Source: Flavobacteriaceae bacterium
GTDB lineage: Bacteria; Bacteroidota; Bacteroidia; Flavobacteriales; Flavobacteriaceae
Reading direction: 5' to 3'
Assembly: GCA_014075215.1 (NCBI GenBank)
Contig: CP046177.1
Coordinates: 3,224,501 to 3,288,500, forward strand
Length of the DNA: 64,000 bases
Shown here: positions 38,401-47,125 of the stretch, piece by piece
Layout: each line of letters opens with the position of its first letter
Numbering within the stretch: the first letter of the stretch is position 1
The notes under the pieces: generated by a model
What the model was told of the DNA's origin: nothing
What the model saw: the letters and a program-made list of their open reading frames with translations, nothing else
The model's database searches: none
Position numbers and translations under genes: made by a program

Positions 38401-39146
38401 GTCTGGATTACAATCGTGTAAGAATAAGACAGTTTCGTTTTGGAACTTCTTTAATTTGGAGAGGTGATTTGGACAGTAAAGTGCGGTTGGGTATTAGTTA
38501 CGAAGCTGTCAAAGTAGAAAAAACAGCCGGCAGGTTTGTAGCTAATACTCCTGAATTACCCGCAACTGTTTTTAATAATCAAAATTTTATAGGAAGCGAG
38601 TTGAGTTATTATTACAAAAATACGGATAGTGAAGCTTTTCCTACTCTGGGAATGGAAACTGATCTTAGATTGGGGCATACTTTTAATACCGGTACTTCTA
38701 AAGGATTTGTTTATTTTACTCCCTCCATTGCTTTTAATTACCCTTTAGCAGCTAATAAAAAAATAGTATTTGCCACCAAATTGGGCGGTCATATCAATCT
38801 TAATAACAATTTAGAATTTTATCAGGGTGCTAATTTAGGGGCTGATAATGGTTTAAGAGGCTATCGAAATCAGCGATTTATTGGGAAAAGAGCCTTTTAC
38901 CAAAGCTCTGATATCCGTGTAAATATCAAAAAAATAAAAACGGGTTTAGTTACAATAATTTTAGGTATATATGGTGGTTTTGACTATGGTAAAGTATGGA
39001 TAGACGATTATGAGACAAGAAACTGGAATACTTCTGTTGGTGGTGGAATTTTCTTAAATGCTGCTGAGATGATTTCAGCCGGAATCTCTGCTTTTAACAG
39101 TAATGATGAACTGCGTTTGTCTTTTGGCTTTGGATTTGGGTTTTAA
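35466..39146 (+). CDS. Metallophosphoesterase lipoprotein with C-terminal outer-membrane barrel-like region
   Basis: 1226 residues. Lipobox LLISACATY (C19). The calcineurin-like phosphoesterase domain covers about residues 40-340: LIGDAGNAD, LFLGDNIYPSG, PGNHDWYHG, MHHPMFSQGPHA and SGHEHSLQY supply all metal ligands. A middle region (about 400-900) contains IGDWDRHEDQWRWAVF and PRDRDQAF, which resemble kinase-like HipA/FAM20-type motifs. From about residue 930 the protein alternates like a beta-barrel and ends FGFGFGF, a typical outer-membrane C-terminal signature. It starts 17 bases after the OsmC gene. Substrate unknown. Confidence 0.75.
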   Translation: MKTFKKIVYSIPILLISACATYKTQFAKSNIVTPNVSKKIAYTFYLIGDAGNADINSSTKALEKLRKEMNRTDKNATLLFLGDNIYPSGVPEKTSKEYTLAKHRIQTQIDIAKDFKGNTYFIPGNHDWYHGLDGLKRQEKLIEKIVGKNTFLPENGCPLERVKIAKDIDLIIIDTHWYLTNWDHHPKMNDNCEIKTRKKFFDELKGLIKKARGKTTIIAMHHPMFSQGPHAGNYSFKSHMSPIPVLGTLKNIVRKTTGASNADIQNKKYRELKKRIVALSQKNEKIIFVSGHEHSLQYIVRDNIPQIISGSGAKVSPTKLSSGGKFAYGQQGYAKLLVYEDGSSKVFFYAIDNQTAIFESDVLHTNRTQTANRYPADFPKTKSASVYTAKETSKGKTYKFFWGERYRKYYHTNVNVPTVRLDTLFGGLTPVRKGGGNQSKSLRLKDNNGRQYVMRALRKNALQYLQSVAFKDQYIEGQFDDTYTQNLLLDVFTGSHPYAPFIIAPLANAVGIYHTNPVLYYIPKQERLGIYNHEFGDELYMIEERATSGHGDKKSFGFSDKLISTDDLLKKIHTNENHLVDEKAYIRARLFDMLIGDWDRHEDQWRWAVFKEGKKTIYRPVPRDRDQAFSIMADGTLLSFATKVVPKASLLQSYSEELKDVVGFNIEPYPLDMAIINTSAKSDWDQQVQHIVTNLTDDRIEKAFILFPKEVRDKTIDEIKQKLIGRRKNLQKISDTYFKHLNKFQIIKGTDKDDWFDIERFPDGKTKVTAYRIKKGKKGVIFHQKTYQKEHTKELWIYGLDDDDMFVVRGKGNHLIKVRIIGGQNKDTYNIINRKKIIVYDFKAKKNIFTINKGKKRVTNDYKTNLYDYKKLKDRLHKFMPSIGRNPDDGIRIGVANKFIANDFERNPFTYKYTLAANLYLATKGYDISYTGELAHITGKANLGFDATFTSPNFANNFFGFGNESLNPEADENDGLDVGLDYNRVRIRQFRFGTSLIWRGDLDSKVRLGISYEAVKVEKTAGRFVANTPELPATVFNNQNFIGSELSYYYKNTDSEAFPTLGMETDLRLGHTFNTGTSKGFVYFTPSIAFNYPLAANKKIVFATKLGGHINLNNNLEFYQGANLGADNGLRGYRNQRFIGKRAFYQSSDIRVNIKKIKTGLVTIILGIYGGFDYGKVWIDDYETRNWNTSVGGGIFLNAAEMISAGISAFNSNDELRLSFGFGFGF

Positions 39147-39236
39147 TTCACAACATAACTAAGAAGTTGTAGAAAATAGATTGTATGTAGAAAATTTTTA
39201 TAGCATTGATTTTGTTTACTCTGATAAAAACAAAAC

Positions 39237-39275
39237 AAAGGGTAGAATTTCTTTATTTAAAAAAATCTACCCTTT
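39237..39275 (-). terminator. Terminator-like hairpin between convergent genes
   Basis: Stem AAAGGGTAGA (39237-39246) and TCTACCCTTT (39266-39275). On the minus strand it is followed by a T-rich tract (TTTGTTTTGTTTTT), so it can end transcripts from the lipoprotein gene at right, read through MITE copy 4. On the plus strand no T-run follows. Confidence 0.55.
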
Positions 39276-39276
39276 G

Positions 39277-39438
39277 GAGACCTTTGCAAAATAGTGATAT
39301 ATTCCGTATTGAAATTGATTTGACTTCAAATTTCTTTCTTCTCGAAAATTTTAAATCCTCAAAACCAACAGGTTATTCCGGTTGAAAATTTTCTTCGGGT
39401 GTCGAACTTTTTTGTCAAATCAATTCTGCAAAGGTCTC
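39277..39438. repeat. MITE-like repeat family A, copy 4
   Basis: 162 bp with GAGACCTTTGCAAAAT at the left and TGCAAAGGTCTC at the right, same orientation as copy 2. It is flanked by CTTTG at 39272-39276 and 39439-39443, a perfect 5-bp duplication. It has landed at the base of the terminator hairpin. Confidence 0.92.
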
Positions 39439-39470
39439 CTTTGTTTTATTTTTTGCTGAACATACGTTAA

Positions 39471-40424
39471 TTACTGTCGACTGGCAGTTCCTGTCGGATT
39501 TGAAGCAGCAGCATTATTATTCATTACAAGATTCTCTAAGCCCGCAGTTGCCGGAACATCATGTATCAAGGGTTTTAGAGTAAAAGGATTAGGACTGTTA
39601 TCCGGGTTAGGTTCAACAGTTATAACTATTCTTTTCCCTCTTAAGTCAACAGGGGTAGTTACTCCTGCCGGAAGGTTTTGAATAAAATCTTCTCCGGGAT
39701 AGTTAGGCCCTGAAGCTACATTACCGTTAAACCCTGTAGCCAAAGCAGGGTCAGCATTATTATTAACATCTCTATCAGAATACGAATCTCTTCGGCTTAC
39801 ATTATTAACCTCACCATCGGCAAAAACACCGGTAGATAATGGAGTCCCATCAACTACAGCCCAGCCTTCATAATTCCACCCTGTAGGCAATTCCGGTAAA
39901 TTAGTACAACAATCCTGAGTTGTTCCGAATATATTCATAAACCACCAAACTCCAGCCTGGAAGTTAGTTGCTCCGTCCCCATCATCAGTAGGAGCTCTTA
40001 ATACATAAGTTGCAGTAGCATTTGAAAAATCTGTTCCGACAGCCGAAGCATGTCCAATAGATAGACTGGCACTATTGCCAGAGAAGTCACCTGCCAAAAT
40101 ATGGACATCACTTGGAGCCGGATTACTATCAGGGCTTGGTTCTATTGTCAGGACAAAAGCGGAAGCATTATCCAGATTAGATGTACTTACTGCAAAAGAT
40201 GTTTGTGATAAGTTCCCACTGGCATCTACATTAAAAATACCCGATGAAACAGGGCTCCCATTTACAATTAACCAGCCTTCATACGCATAGCTACTCCCTA
40301 AGTCTTCCAATCCTGAAATATTCAAGGTTAAGTTTCTTGTTGTTGGTGTAGCATCATCTTTTTTACAGCTTCCAAGTAACAAAATTCCTGTCAAGGAAAT
40401 TGTTAAAAAAAATATTTTTTTCAT
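39471..40424 (-). CDS. Lipoprotein with duplicated anti-sigma-K-like modules
   Basis: 317 residues with lipobox LLLGSCKKD (C20). Two similar segments, SYAYEGWLIVNGSPVSSGIF (about 45-64) and WNYEGWAVVDGTPLSTGVF (about 184-202), each followed by a VLTIEPSPDSNPAP / ITVEPNPDNSPNP motif. These resemble the C-terminal domain of anti-sigma-K factors (GWLVxxGxPxxxGxF), but no transmembrane anti-sigma N-terminus or sigma factor gene is present. It is probably a surface or periplasmic lipoprotein of unknown role. Confidence 0.65.
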   Translation of the reverse strand: MKKIFFLTISLTGILLLGSCKKDDATPTTRNLTLNISGLEDLGSSYAYEGWLIVNGSPVSSGIFNVDASGNLSQTSFAVSTSNLDNASAFVLTIEPSPDSNPAPSDVHILAGDFSGNSASLSIGHASAVGTDFSNATATYVLRAPTDDGDGATNFQAGVWWFMNIFGTTQDCCTNLPELPTGWNYEGWAVVDGTPLSTGVFADGEVNNVSRRDSYSDRDVNNNADPALATGFNGNVASGPNYPGEDFIQNLPAGVTTPVDLRGKRIVITVEPNPDNSPNPFTLKPLIHDVPATAGLENLVMNNNAAASNPTGTASRQ

Positions 40425-41001
40425 ATTTAAAAATTGTTAATATTATGCCTACTTCTGTTTAAAGTCTGTTTTCAGCTTATTCCGACTTTTCAAAAAATTT
40501 AAGACCTCTTCAATTATACCTAATTAGCTATCCTACTATTGTATTATTCGGGCTTTCTATAACTATTATTAAATCAATCGATACCATTTCTTGAAACAGT
40601 TTTTTCTGATACCTTATAAAGGTAAAGGAATTATATTTAATAAAATAAACTTAATTCTCCTCTTTTCGCATTCGAAATAATAATTTCGGCATTAGTCGAA
40701 GATATTGCTACTAAATTACATACATCACTTATTTAAGTAATTACTATTTTAACGTAGGTCTTTGAATTTGAACAAAGTTTGTAATTGCTCAAATCAACAC
40801 TCATACTACCCAAATTAATAATGATAAACATATCAGTAAATTGAAATCTATTTGCAAGTAATTTTCTAATACCTAATTAGTTATTTTAAGTTAAATTATA
40901 CGGAAGTAAAATTACCTATATCTATAAACTACCGGATATGGATTACATAACTATTTTCAATCTAAAACTTTGAAAAAAGTCCAAAATAATATCAAAAAAG
41001 T
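40425..41001. other. Long intergenic region without recognised genes
   Basis: 577 very AT-rich bases. The heptamer-like phrase ACCTAATTAG occurs twice (near 40519 and 40871) and could be a regulator site. No protein-like frame or stable RNA was found. The promoter of the lipoprotein gene should lie at its left end. Confidence 0.4.
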
Positions 41002-41862
41002 TTATTGCATATAATATTTAGGAGAAGCCCCGTATTTAGATTTAAACAACCGGCTAAATGTAGTTGCATTTTCAAAGCCACATTTATATGCAATTTCTTT
41101 TATACTAAATTTTTCCCCCTCTATTAATTTTAGTGAGTGTTCTAACTTCTTATTTTTGATCCATTTTGAAGGAGTAGTGTTGTATATTTCGGAAAATTTT
41201 CTTTTGAAACTGGAAAGACTCATATCACACAAAAAAGCAAGATCTTTCAAATCAAGGCTGTTTAAATAATTATTATTAATCGTTTTTCTAAATTTAAAAT
41301 CATTTCCAATAACAGGGTGCATCATACGATAAATATCTTTTGATAAATTACTGTATGACAAATAATGTATAAGTTCTTTCGTTTTAATATCAATTAAATC
41401 TGTCTTTTTTCTGGATTCATAATTTCCTCTGTATAAAAGAGAAATACTCTCTGCAAATGATTTTATTAAAAGGCAATTTTCAATTATTAAAATATCTTTA
41501 ACATTTGAATGAGAAAGTGAATGATCAGCAGCATATACGTTTTTTGAGTAATACTCTTCTAATAGTTCTCTTTTTAAAAATACAATATAGGCTTTGAAAT
41601 TATTATTCACCGACAGGCTTTCCGACATAATATATGGTCCTTTATTTACCACTGCCAAATTATCTTTATATACCCAAACCGTATCACCTGGAGATTGAAA
41701 TTTTATGACTCCTTCAATAACATATACACAAAAAAGTTCATTTATATTTAACTGAATATCAGTAATAGAATCTAATTTATGAAAATATTCAATACACATT
41801 CCATACGTTCCTTCTATCGTTCTAAATTTTGGATAATCTATAAAATAATCAGGAAATTCCAT
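41002..41862 (-). CDS. AraC-family transcriptional regulator
   Basis: 286 residues. The N-terminal 170 residues form a cupin-like sensor region (LFCVYVIEGVIKFQSPGD). The C-terminal AraC double helix-turn-helix is clear: LDLKDLAFLCDMSLSSFKRKF and FSIKEIAYKCGFENATTFSRLFKSKYGASPKYY. It probably activates or represses transcription in response to an unknown small molecule. It precedes a 577-base gap that could contain its own targets. It lies 28 bases downstream of the lipoprotein gene on the same strand. Confidence 0.85.
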   Translation of the reverse strand: MEFPDYFIDYPKFRTIEGTYGMCIEYFHKLDSITDIQLNINELFCVYVIEGVIKFQSPGDTVWVYKDNLAVVNKGPYIMSESLSVNNNFKAYIVFLKRELLEEYYSKNVYAADHSLSHSNVKDILIIENCLLIKSFAESISLLYRGNYESRKKTDLIDIKTKELIHYLSYSNLSKDIYRMMHPVIGNDFKFRKTINNNYLNSLDLKDLAFLCDMSLSSFKRKFSEIYNTTPSKWIKNKKLEHSLKLIEGEKFSIKEIAYKCGFENATTFSRLFKSKYGASPKYYMQ

Positions 41863-41889
41863 GCTCTAAAATAGTTATGATGTAAGTTT

Positions 41890-42768
41890 TTAATCAATTA
41901 TAAACCCATATAATTTTCCTCCTTCATTTTTGAAACGTTCATCCGCAATCCTAATAATGGTATCGTTTTTAAAAGTGACGGATTCTTTTTGCGAGCTATG
42001 CTCAAATAGGTATTCTTTAGCATTTCCTGAAAAAAAATCATCACCCTTAAAATTACTAAAAATCCAAACAGATTTATGATTGAGTAATACTACCTTTTTC
42101 CCCTCCTTGCTAATGTCAGCTCCTGTAATCTGACAATCTCTCTCGGAGCAAGTTGTAAAATTGGAAATTAATTGAGCTTTTACTTTGCCATACACGCTAT
42201 TTGCAATAGTGTCTCCGGAATTTAAAACTTTATATAGAAAGGTCCTTCCCATTTCTCCTTTCACCCTGCTCTTCGTAAAAATATAAAAAAAACCATTCCA
42301 CTCAAAAAAAGCTTCGGCATCATAATATCGCTTCTTCTTTTTTGGCGGGAATTTCTTCTGTTCAGGGTAATAAAATTGAGTTTTTGTCACATTAATTTTT
42401 TGGTTGCCATATAAATCTGAATGATTGATTTTCAAAATGGTTAAATCTTTTCTTTCATTGCTGTTATTTCCAAAATCACCTATGTAAATATTTCTTTGAC
42501 TGTCTTGAGTAATGTCCTCCCAATCAGTATTCTTTGCATTCATTGTTAGCTCTTTTAAAATTTTTCCTTCTTCGGAAACCAAATATAACAGTGGACTATT
42601 CCCACTATCATTTAGCATCCAAAAAGCGTTTTCTTTTTCAGAATATTGAATGCCGGAAACTTCTTTTAGCACCTTTGGCAAATGTGCTTTAAATTCTAAT
42701 CCACCATAATGAGTACAATTAAAAAGAAAATAAAAACTAAAAAAGAAAACAATATTTTTCATATCCAA
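41890..42768 (-). CDS. Lipoprotein of unknown function, propeller-like
   Basis: 292 residues from ATG 42768 (an ATG two codons later is equally likely). Lipobox YFLFNCTHY gives a lipidated Cys near residue 19. The repeated patterns SGIQYSEKENAFWMLNDSGNSPLLYLVSEEGKI, WEDITQDSQRNIYIGDFGNNSNERKDLTIL and ISKEGKKVVLLNHKSVWIFS look like blades of a beta-propeller of the kind seen in SdiA-regulated/esterase-like proteins. No active-site residues can be assigned. Confidence 0.6.
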   Translation of the reverse strand: MDMKNIVFFFSFYFLFNCTHYGGLEFKAHLPKVLKEVSGIQYSEKENAFWMLNDSGNSPLLYLVSEEGKILKELTMNAKNTDWEDITQDSQRNIYIGDFGNNSNERKDLTILKINHSDLYGNQKINVTKTQFYYPEQKKFPPKKKKRYYDAEAFFEWNGFFYIFTKSRVKGEMGRTFLYKVLNSGDTIANSVYGKVKAQLISNFTTCSERDCQITGADISKEGKKVVLLNHKSVWIFSNFKGDDFFSGNAKEYLFEHSSQKESVTFKNDTIIRIADERFKNEGGKLYGFIID

Positions 42769-42796
42769 TTCATTAAGGGCATTATTTTCTACTATT

Positions 42797-43126
42797 TTAG
42801 AGCTGATTCTTAATCTTGATTAATTCGGCTTTCACTTTTTCCAAACTGTCTATAATTTCATGAATATTTGCCATACGCTTTGGGTTATCTTTTAATTTAC
42901 TCTTAGCTCCTTCTAAGGTAAACCCTCTTTCTTTAACCAAATAATAGATCAGTTTAAAATTTGAAATATCTTCCGGAGTAAATAAACGATTTCCTTTTGC
43001 ATTCTTTTTAGGTTTTATAATATCAAACTCTTTTTCCCAAAAACGAATTAGAGAGGTATTCACCGAAAAAGCTTCCGCCACCTCTCCTATCTTATAATAT
43101 CGTTTTTCTGGTAAATCTATAAGCAT
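42797..43126 (-). CDS. MerR-family transcriptional regulator
   Basis: 109 residues, a MerR-type winged helix-turn-helix (KRYYKIGEVAEAFSVNTSLIRFWEKEF, RLFTPEDISNFKLIYYLVKERGFTLEGAKSKL) plus a short coiled coil. There is no sensor domain and no metal-binding Cys. Small MerR proteins of this type are common next to M23 peptidases in flavobacteria. It is transcribed in the same direction as the M23 gene upstream, with a 185-base gap. Confidence 0.82.
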   Translation of the reverse strand: MLIDLPEKRYYKIGEVAEAFSVNTSLIRFWEKEFDIIKPKKNAKGNRLFTPEDISNFKLIYYLVKERGFTLEGAKSKLKDNPKRMANIHEIIDSLEKVKAELIKIKNQL

Positions 43127-43311
43127 GATTTTGAATCCTAGAACTTAATTGACTTAAAAATGAATCTTATCATTTTTTTACTCATATACCCCGTCATCAT
43201 AAAAAGTAGATTTTATTTTCAGGAAAATCATTGAGTGTTAACCTTTTTTATCTCTTTGAAAGGTGTTGATTTTTAACTAACAAAGTATATTCTGTTATAA
43301 ATACATTTTAT

Positions 43312-44280
43312 TCAATCAAATGACTGCCCTTCTTCTTCAGCAGCAATTTGCATAGCCAAAAATTCTTCCGGAGTCAGATCTCCATAATAGTAATAAACCG
43401 GATTCACCGCTTTTCCGTTTTTATGTACTTCATAATGCAAATGAGGAGCCACCGATCTTCCCGTATTGCCTACATAGCCGATTAAATCACCTCTTTTGAT
43501 TTTTTTACCTCTTCTGGTTGCAATTTTACTCATGTGTGCATAAATTGTTCTGTAGCCATATCCATGATCTACATACACTACTTTTCCAAAAGTCGGGCTG
43601 CGTTTTGCCGCACTCACCGTTCCATTACCGGAGGCATATATCGGCGTTCCTTTGGGTGCCGTAAAATCCATTCCTCTGTGAAACTTTCTGATTTTTAAAA
43701 TAGGGTGCATTCTATATTTAAACCCTGAAGCCATACGTGCCATATCACCCTTTTTAATTGGCAAAATAGCAGGAATAGAAGCCAACATGGTTTCTTTTTC
43801 TTTTGCTAATGCAACAATCTCATCTAAGGATCTGGATTGTACAACCATTTGTTTTGATAAAATATCAATATCTTTTGTCATTTCTATGATTAAATTTGAA
43901 TTGTCAAATCCATCTAAATACTTATACCTGTTTACTCCTCCAAAACCAGCTTTTCTCTGCTCTTCAGGAATGGGATTTGCCTCAAAGTACGTCCTGTAAA
44001 TATGATTGTCTCTTTCTTGTAATTGTGCCAGAATTTTAGAACTTTCTTCTACTCTTTTTTTCAACAACTCATAATTTAACTTTAAGTTTTCAAGCTCTCT
44101 CTTATCAGCTAAGTGGCTTGGTGTCATTAAAAACTGGCTCAACCCTATAAACCCAAATAACATCAACAAAATTACAGTAAATGTAATCAGAACAGCACTC
44201 TTATATATATTGCTTTTTTTCGTTTTTATCCTTCTGTAAGATAAAGTCTCCGAATCGTAATAATATTTTACTTTTGCCAT
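43312..44280 (-). CDS. M23-family peptidoglycan endopeptidase, membrane-anchored
   Basis: 322 residues. One N-terminal helix (about 26-50) anchors the protein, followed by a coiled coil (about 60-100) and a LytM/M23 domain. Zinc ligands are H and D in FHRGMDF, and HLHYEV; the first catalytic His is in IYAHMS. The arrangement fits a divisome- or envelope-associated cell-wall hydrolase that cuts peptide crosslinks in the periplasm. It is divergent from alaS, with 162 bases between. Confidence 0.88.
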   Translation of the reverse strand: MAKVKYYYDSETLSYRRIKTKKSNIYKSAVLITFTVILLMLFGFIGLSQFLMTPSHLADKRELENLKLNYELLKKRVEESSKILAQLQERDNHIYRTYFEANPIPEEQRKAGFGGVNRYKYLDGFDNSNLIIEMTKDIDILSKQMVVQSRSLDEIVALAKEKETMLASIPAILPIKKGDMARMASGFKYRMHPILKIRKFHRGMDFTAPKGTPIYASGNGTVSAAKRSPTFGKVVYVDHGYGYRTIYAHMSKIATRRGKKIKRGDLIGYVGNTGRSVAPHLHYEVHKNGKAVNPVYYYYGDLTPEEFLAMQIAAEEEGQSFD

Positions 44281-44442
44281 ACCACTAAATATTCTATTTT
44301 TGTCTCTTCAAACTGATGAAGATTATACAATGGTTTCCATCTGAAAATTACAAATCTACAAAATGTTTTATAACTCTTGTAGTTAGTAGTTTTTTAAAGC
44401 AACAAATTAAGTTCGTTTTTAGTAGAAAAGACAATACGGCAT

Positions 44443-47073
44443 ATGAAATCCCAGGAAATTCGTTCACGTTTTTTATCTTTTTTTAAAGAAAAATCGCATG
44501 CTATTGTTCCGTCGGCACCCATGGTATTAAAAGACGATCCCACGCTTATGTTTACCAATTCGGGAATGGCTCCTTTTAAAGAGTATTTTTTAGGAAATAG
44601 CACGCCTCAAAAAAAACGTGTTGCCGATACTCAAAAATGTTTGCGCGTTTCCGGAAAACACAATGACTTGGAAGAAGTAGGCTATGATACCTATCACCAC
44701 ACCATGTTCGAAATGTTGGGGAATTGGAGTTTTGGCGATTATTTTAAAAAAGAAGCTGTTTTCTGGGCCTGGGAGTTGTTAACCGAGGTATTTGAAATTA
44801 ATAAAGATTCGCTATATGTAACTGTTTTTGAAGGAAGCACAGATAAAGATAATCTTCCCAGCGATCAGGAAGCATACAATTTTTGGAAGCAGATTGTCTC
44901 CGAAGATCGAATTTTAATGGGTAACAAAAAAGATAACTTTTGGGAAATGGGAGAGCAAGGCCCTTGTGGCCCTTGTTCCGAAATTCATGTAGACATAAGG
45001 TCAAAAGAAGAGCAAGTTGCTTTAGACGGAAAGACATTAGTCAATAAAGATCATCCTCAAGTAGTAGAAATATGGAATTTGGTATTTATGCAATACAACC
45101 GAAAAGCTGACGGGACATTAGAAGATCTACCCGCTAAACATATTGACACCGGAATGGGTTTTGAACGTTTATGTATGGTTTTACAAGGTGTAAAATCCAG
45201 TTACGATACAGATGTTTTTATGCCTTTAATCAGAGAGACCGAGGCGATCTCTAATATGAAATATGAAAAGTTTGAGGAGATTGATATTGCTATGCGTGTG
45301 ATTGTAGATCATGTTCGTGCTGTTGCTTTTTCTATTGCTGACGGGCAATTACCCGGCAATACGGGAGCAAGTTATGTAATAAGACGAATTTTACGGAGAG
45401 CTGTCAGATATGGGTTTACATTTTTAAACAAAAAAGATCCTTTTATCTATCGATTGGTAGATATTCTTTCTAAAAAGATGGGAAAAGCATTTCCCGAGCT
45501 GAAATCTCAAAAACAACTGATAGAAAATGTCATCCGAGAAGAAGAGTACTCTTTTTTAAAAACCTTGGAAAAAGGGTTAACCTTATTAGATGCTGTTATT
45601 GATAATGAATCGGGAAGCTCCAAAAACAGTTCTCAAATTTCAGGAAAAAAAGCTTTTGAACTATACGATACTTATGGGTTTCCTATTGATCTTACGGCGC
45701 TCATTTTAAGTGAAAAGGGTTGGTCTGTAGACAAAATAGGATTCTGTGAAGAAATGGAGAAGCAGAAAGAACGTTCTCGTGTTGCCAGCGAATCTTCTGC
45801 GGATGATTGGACTATTTTGATAGAAAACGATGCAGAAGAATTTGTGGGATATGATACCTTAGAAACCCCTGTGAAAATTACTCGATATAGAAAAATATCT
45901 TCTAAAAAAGGAGGTAATCAATGTCAACTGGTTTTTAATATTACTCCTTTTTATCCGGAAGGGGGCGGCCAAGTTGGAGATAAAGGTTATCTAAGAGATA
46001 TTCACGGAGATATTGTATATATTCTTAACACCAAAAAGGAAAATAACACAATTGTCCACTTTACTGAAAATTTGCCAAAACACCTGCTTGAATCTTTCAC
46101 TGCTGTTGTTGATAAAAAACAGCGAGAGAGGACTTCCGCAAATCATACAGCCACGCATCTTTTACATCAAGCTTTACGGGAAGTGTTGGGGGCACACGTA
46201 ACCCAAAAAGGAAGCGCTGTACACTCTAAATATTTACGTTTTGATTTTTCTCATTTTGCAAAATTAACCGTCGAACAATTACGTGATGTAGAGAATTTTG
46301 TCAATGCCAGAATTGAAGGAAAGCTCCCTTTGGAAGAAAAAAGGAACACTCCGAAAGAGCAGGCTATTACTGAAGGAGCTATTAGTTTGTTTGGTGAAAA
46401 ATATGGAGATACGGTGCGCTCTGTCCGTTTTGGCCAATCTATTGAATTGTGCGGAGGAACGCATGTTCAAAATACGGGAGATATCTGGCATTTTAAAATA
46501 AAGTCAGAAGGAGCTGTTGCTGCCGGAATCCGCAGGATTGAAGCGGTGACTACAGATGCAGTAAAAGATTTTTATTTTGAAAACAACAGGGTATTTTATG
46601 AAATGAAAGATATGTTAAACAATTCAAAAAATCCCGTAAAAGCCTTACAAGCTTTACAAGATGAAAACAATTCCCTAAAAAGACAAATAGCTAAATTACT
46701 AAAAGACAAAGCTAAAAACCTCAAAGGTGATTTAAAAAATAAGCTCACGGAAATTAATGGCATTCGGTTTTTGGCGACTCAAGTAGATTTAGATGCAAAC
46801 GAAATTAAAAATTTAGCATTTGAAATGGGAGGAGAACTGGATGATCTATTTTTGTTATTCGGGTCTAAAAATAATGATAAAGCTATGCTAACCTGTTATA
46901 TTTCCAAAGAATTAGCTACGCAAAAAAACTTAAATGCAGGAGTCATTGTAAGAGATTTAGGAAAATACATTCAGGGTGGTGGTGGTGGCCAGCCGTTCTT
47001 TGCTACCGCAGGAGGAAAATATACTGACGGAATTGAAGAAGCATTATCAAAAGCCAAAAGTTATTTGGTATAA
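44443..47073 (+). CDS. alaS: Alanyl-tRNA synthetase
   Basis: 876 residues, full length. The class II catalytic domain has motif 1-3 sequences (FTNSGMAPFKEYFLG, KHNDLEEVGYDTYHHTMFEMLGNWSFGDYFK). The editing domain has HTATH and CGGTH zinc ligands (about 560-665), and the C-Ala domain ends QGGGGGQPFFATAGGK. It charges tRNA-Ala and removes mischarged Ser or Gly. There is no obvious truncation. The next gene downstream is a decayed GSCFA gene. Confidence 0.96.
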   Translation: MKSQEIRSRFLSFFKEKSHAIVPSAPMVLKDDPTLMFTNSGMAPFKEYFLGNSTPQKKRVADTQKCLRVSGKHNDLEEVGYDTYHHTMFEMLGNWSFGDYFKKEAVFWAWELLTEVFEINKDSLYVTVFEGSTDKDNLPSDQEAYNFWKQIVSEDRILMGNKKDNFWEMGEQGPCGPCSEIHVDIRSKEEQVALDGKTLVNKDHPQVVEIWNLVFMQYNRKADGTLEDLPAKHIDTGMGFERLCMVLQGVKSSYDTDVFMPLIRETEAISNMKYEKFEEIDIAMRVIVDHVRAVAFSIADGQLPGNTGASYVIRRILRRAVRYGFTFLNKKDPFIYRLVDILSKKMGKAFPELKSQKQLIENVIREEEYSFLKTLEKGLTLLDAVIDNESGSSKNSSQISGKKAFELYDTYGFPIDLTALILSEKGWSVDKIGFCEEMEKQKERSRVASESSADDWTILIENDAEEFVGYDTLETPVKITRYRKISSKKGGNQCQLVFNITPFYPEGGGQVGDKGYLRDIHGDIVYILNTKKENNTIVHFTENLPKHLLESFTAVVDKKQRERTSANHTATHLLHQALREVLGAHVTQKGSAVHSKYLRFDFSHFAKLTVEQLRDVENFVNARIEGKLPLEEKRNTPKEQAITEGAISLFGEKYGDTVRSVRFGQSIELCGGTHVQNTGDIWHFKIKSEGAVAAGIRRIEAVTTDAVKDFYFENNRVFYEMKDMLNNSKNPVKALQALQDENNSLKRQIAKLLKDKAKNLKGDLKNKLTEINGIRFLATQVDLDANEIKNLAFEMGGELDDLFLLFGSKNNDKAMLTCYISKELATQKNLNAGVIVRDLGKYIQGGGGGQPFFATAGGKYTDGIEEALSKAKSYLV

Positions 47074-47125
47074 TATTCAGAGTAAATACTACCTTGTACT
47101 GACTTTACAACTCTGAATTATAGAT

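Noticed and set aside
39277..39438. MITE A copy 4 as a dedicated bidirectional terminator
   Set aside because: It has a perfect target duplication and matches three other copies in unrelated contexts, so insertion by transposition explains it; any terminator role would be secondary.
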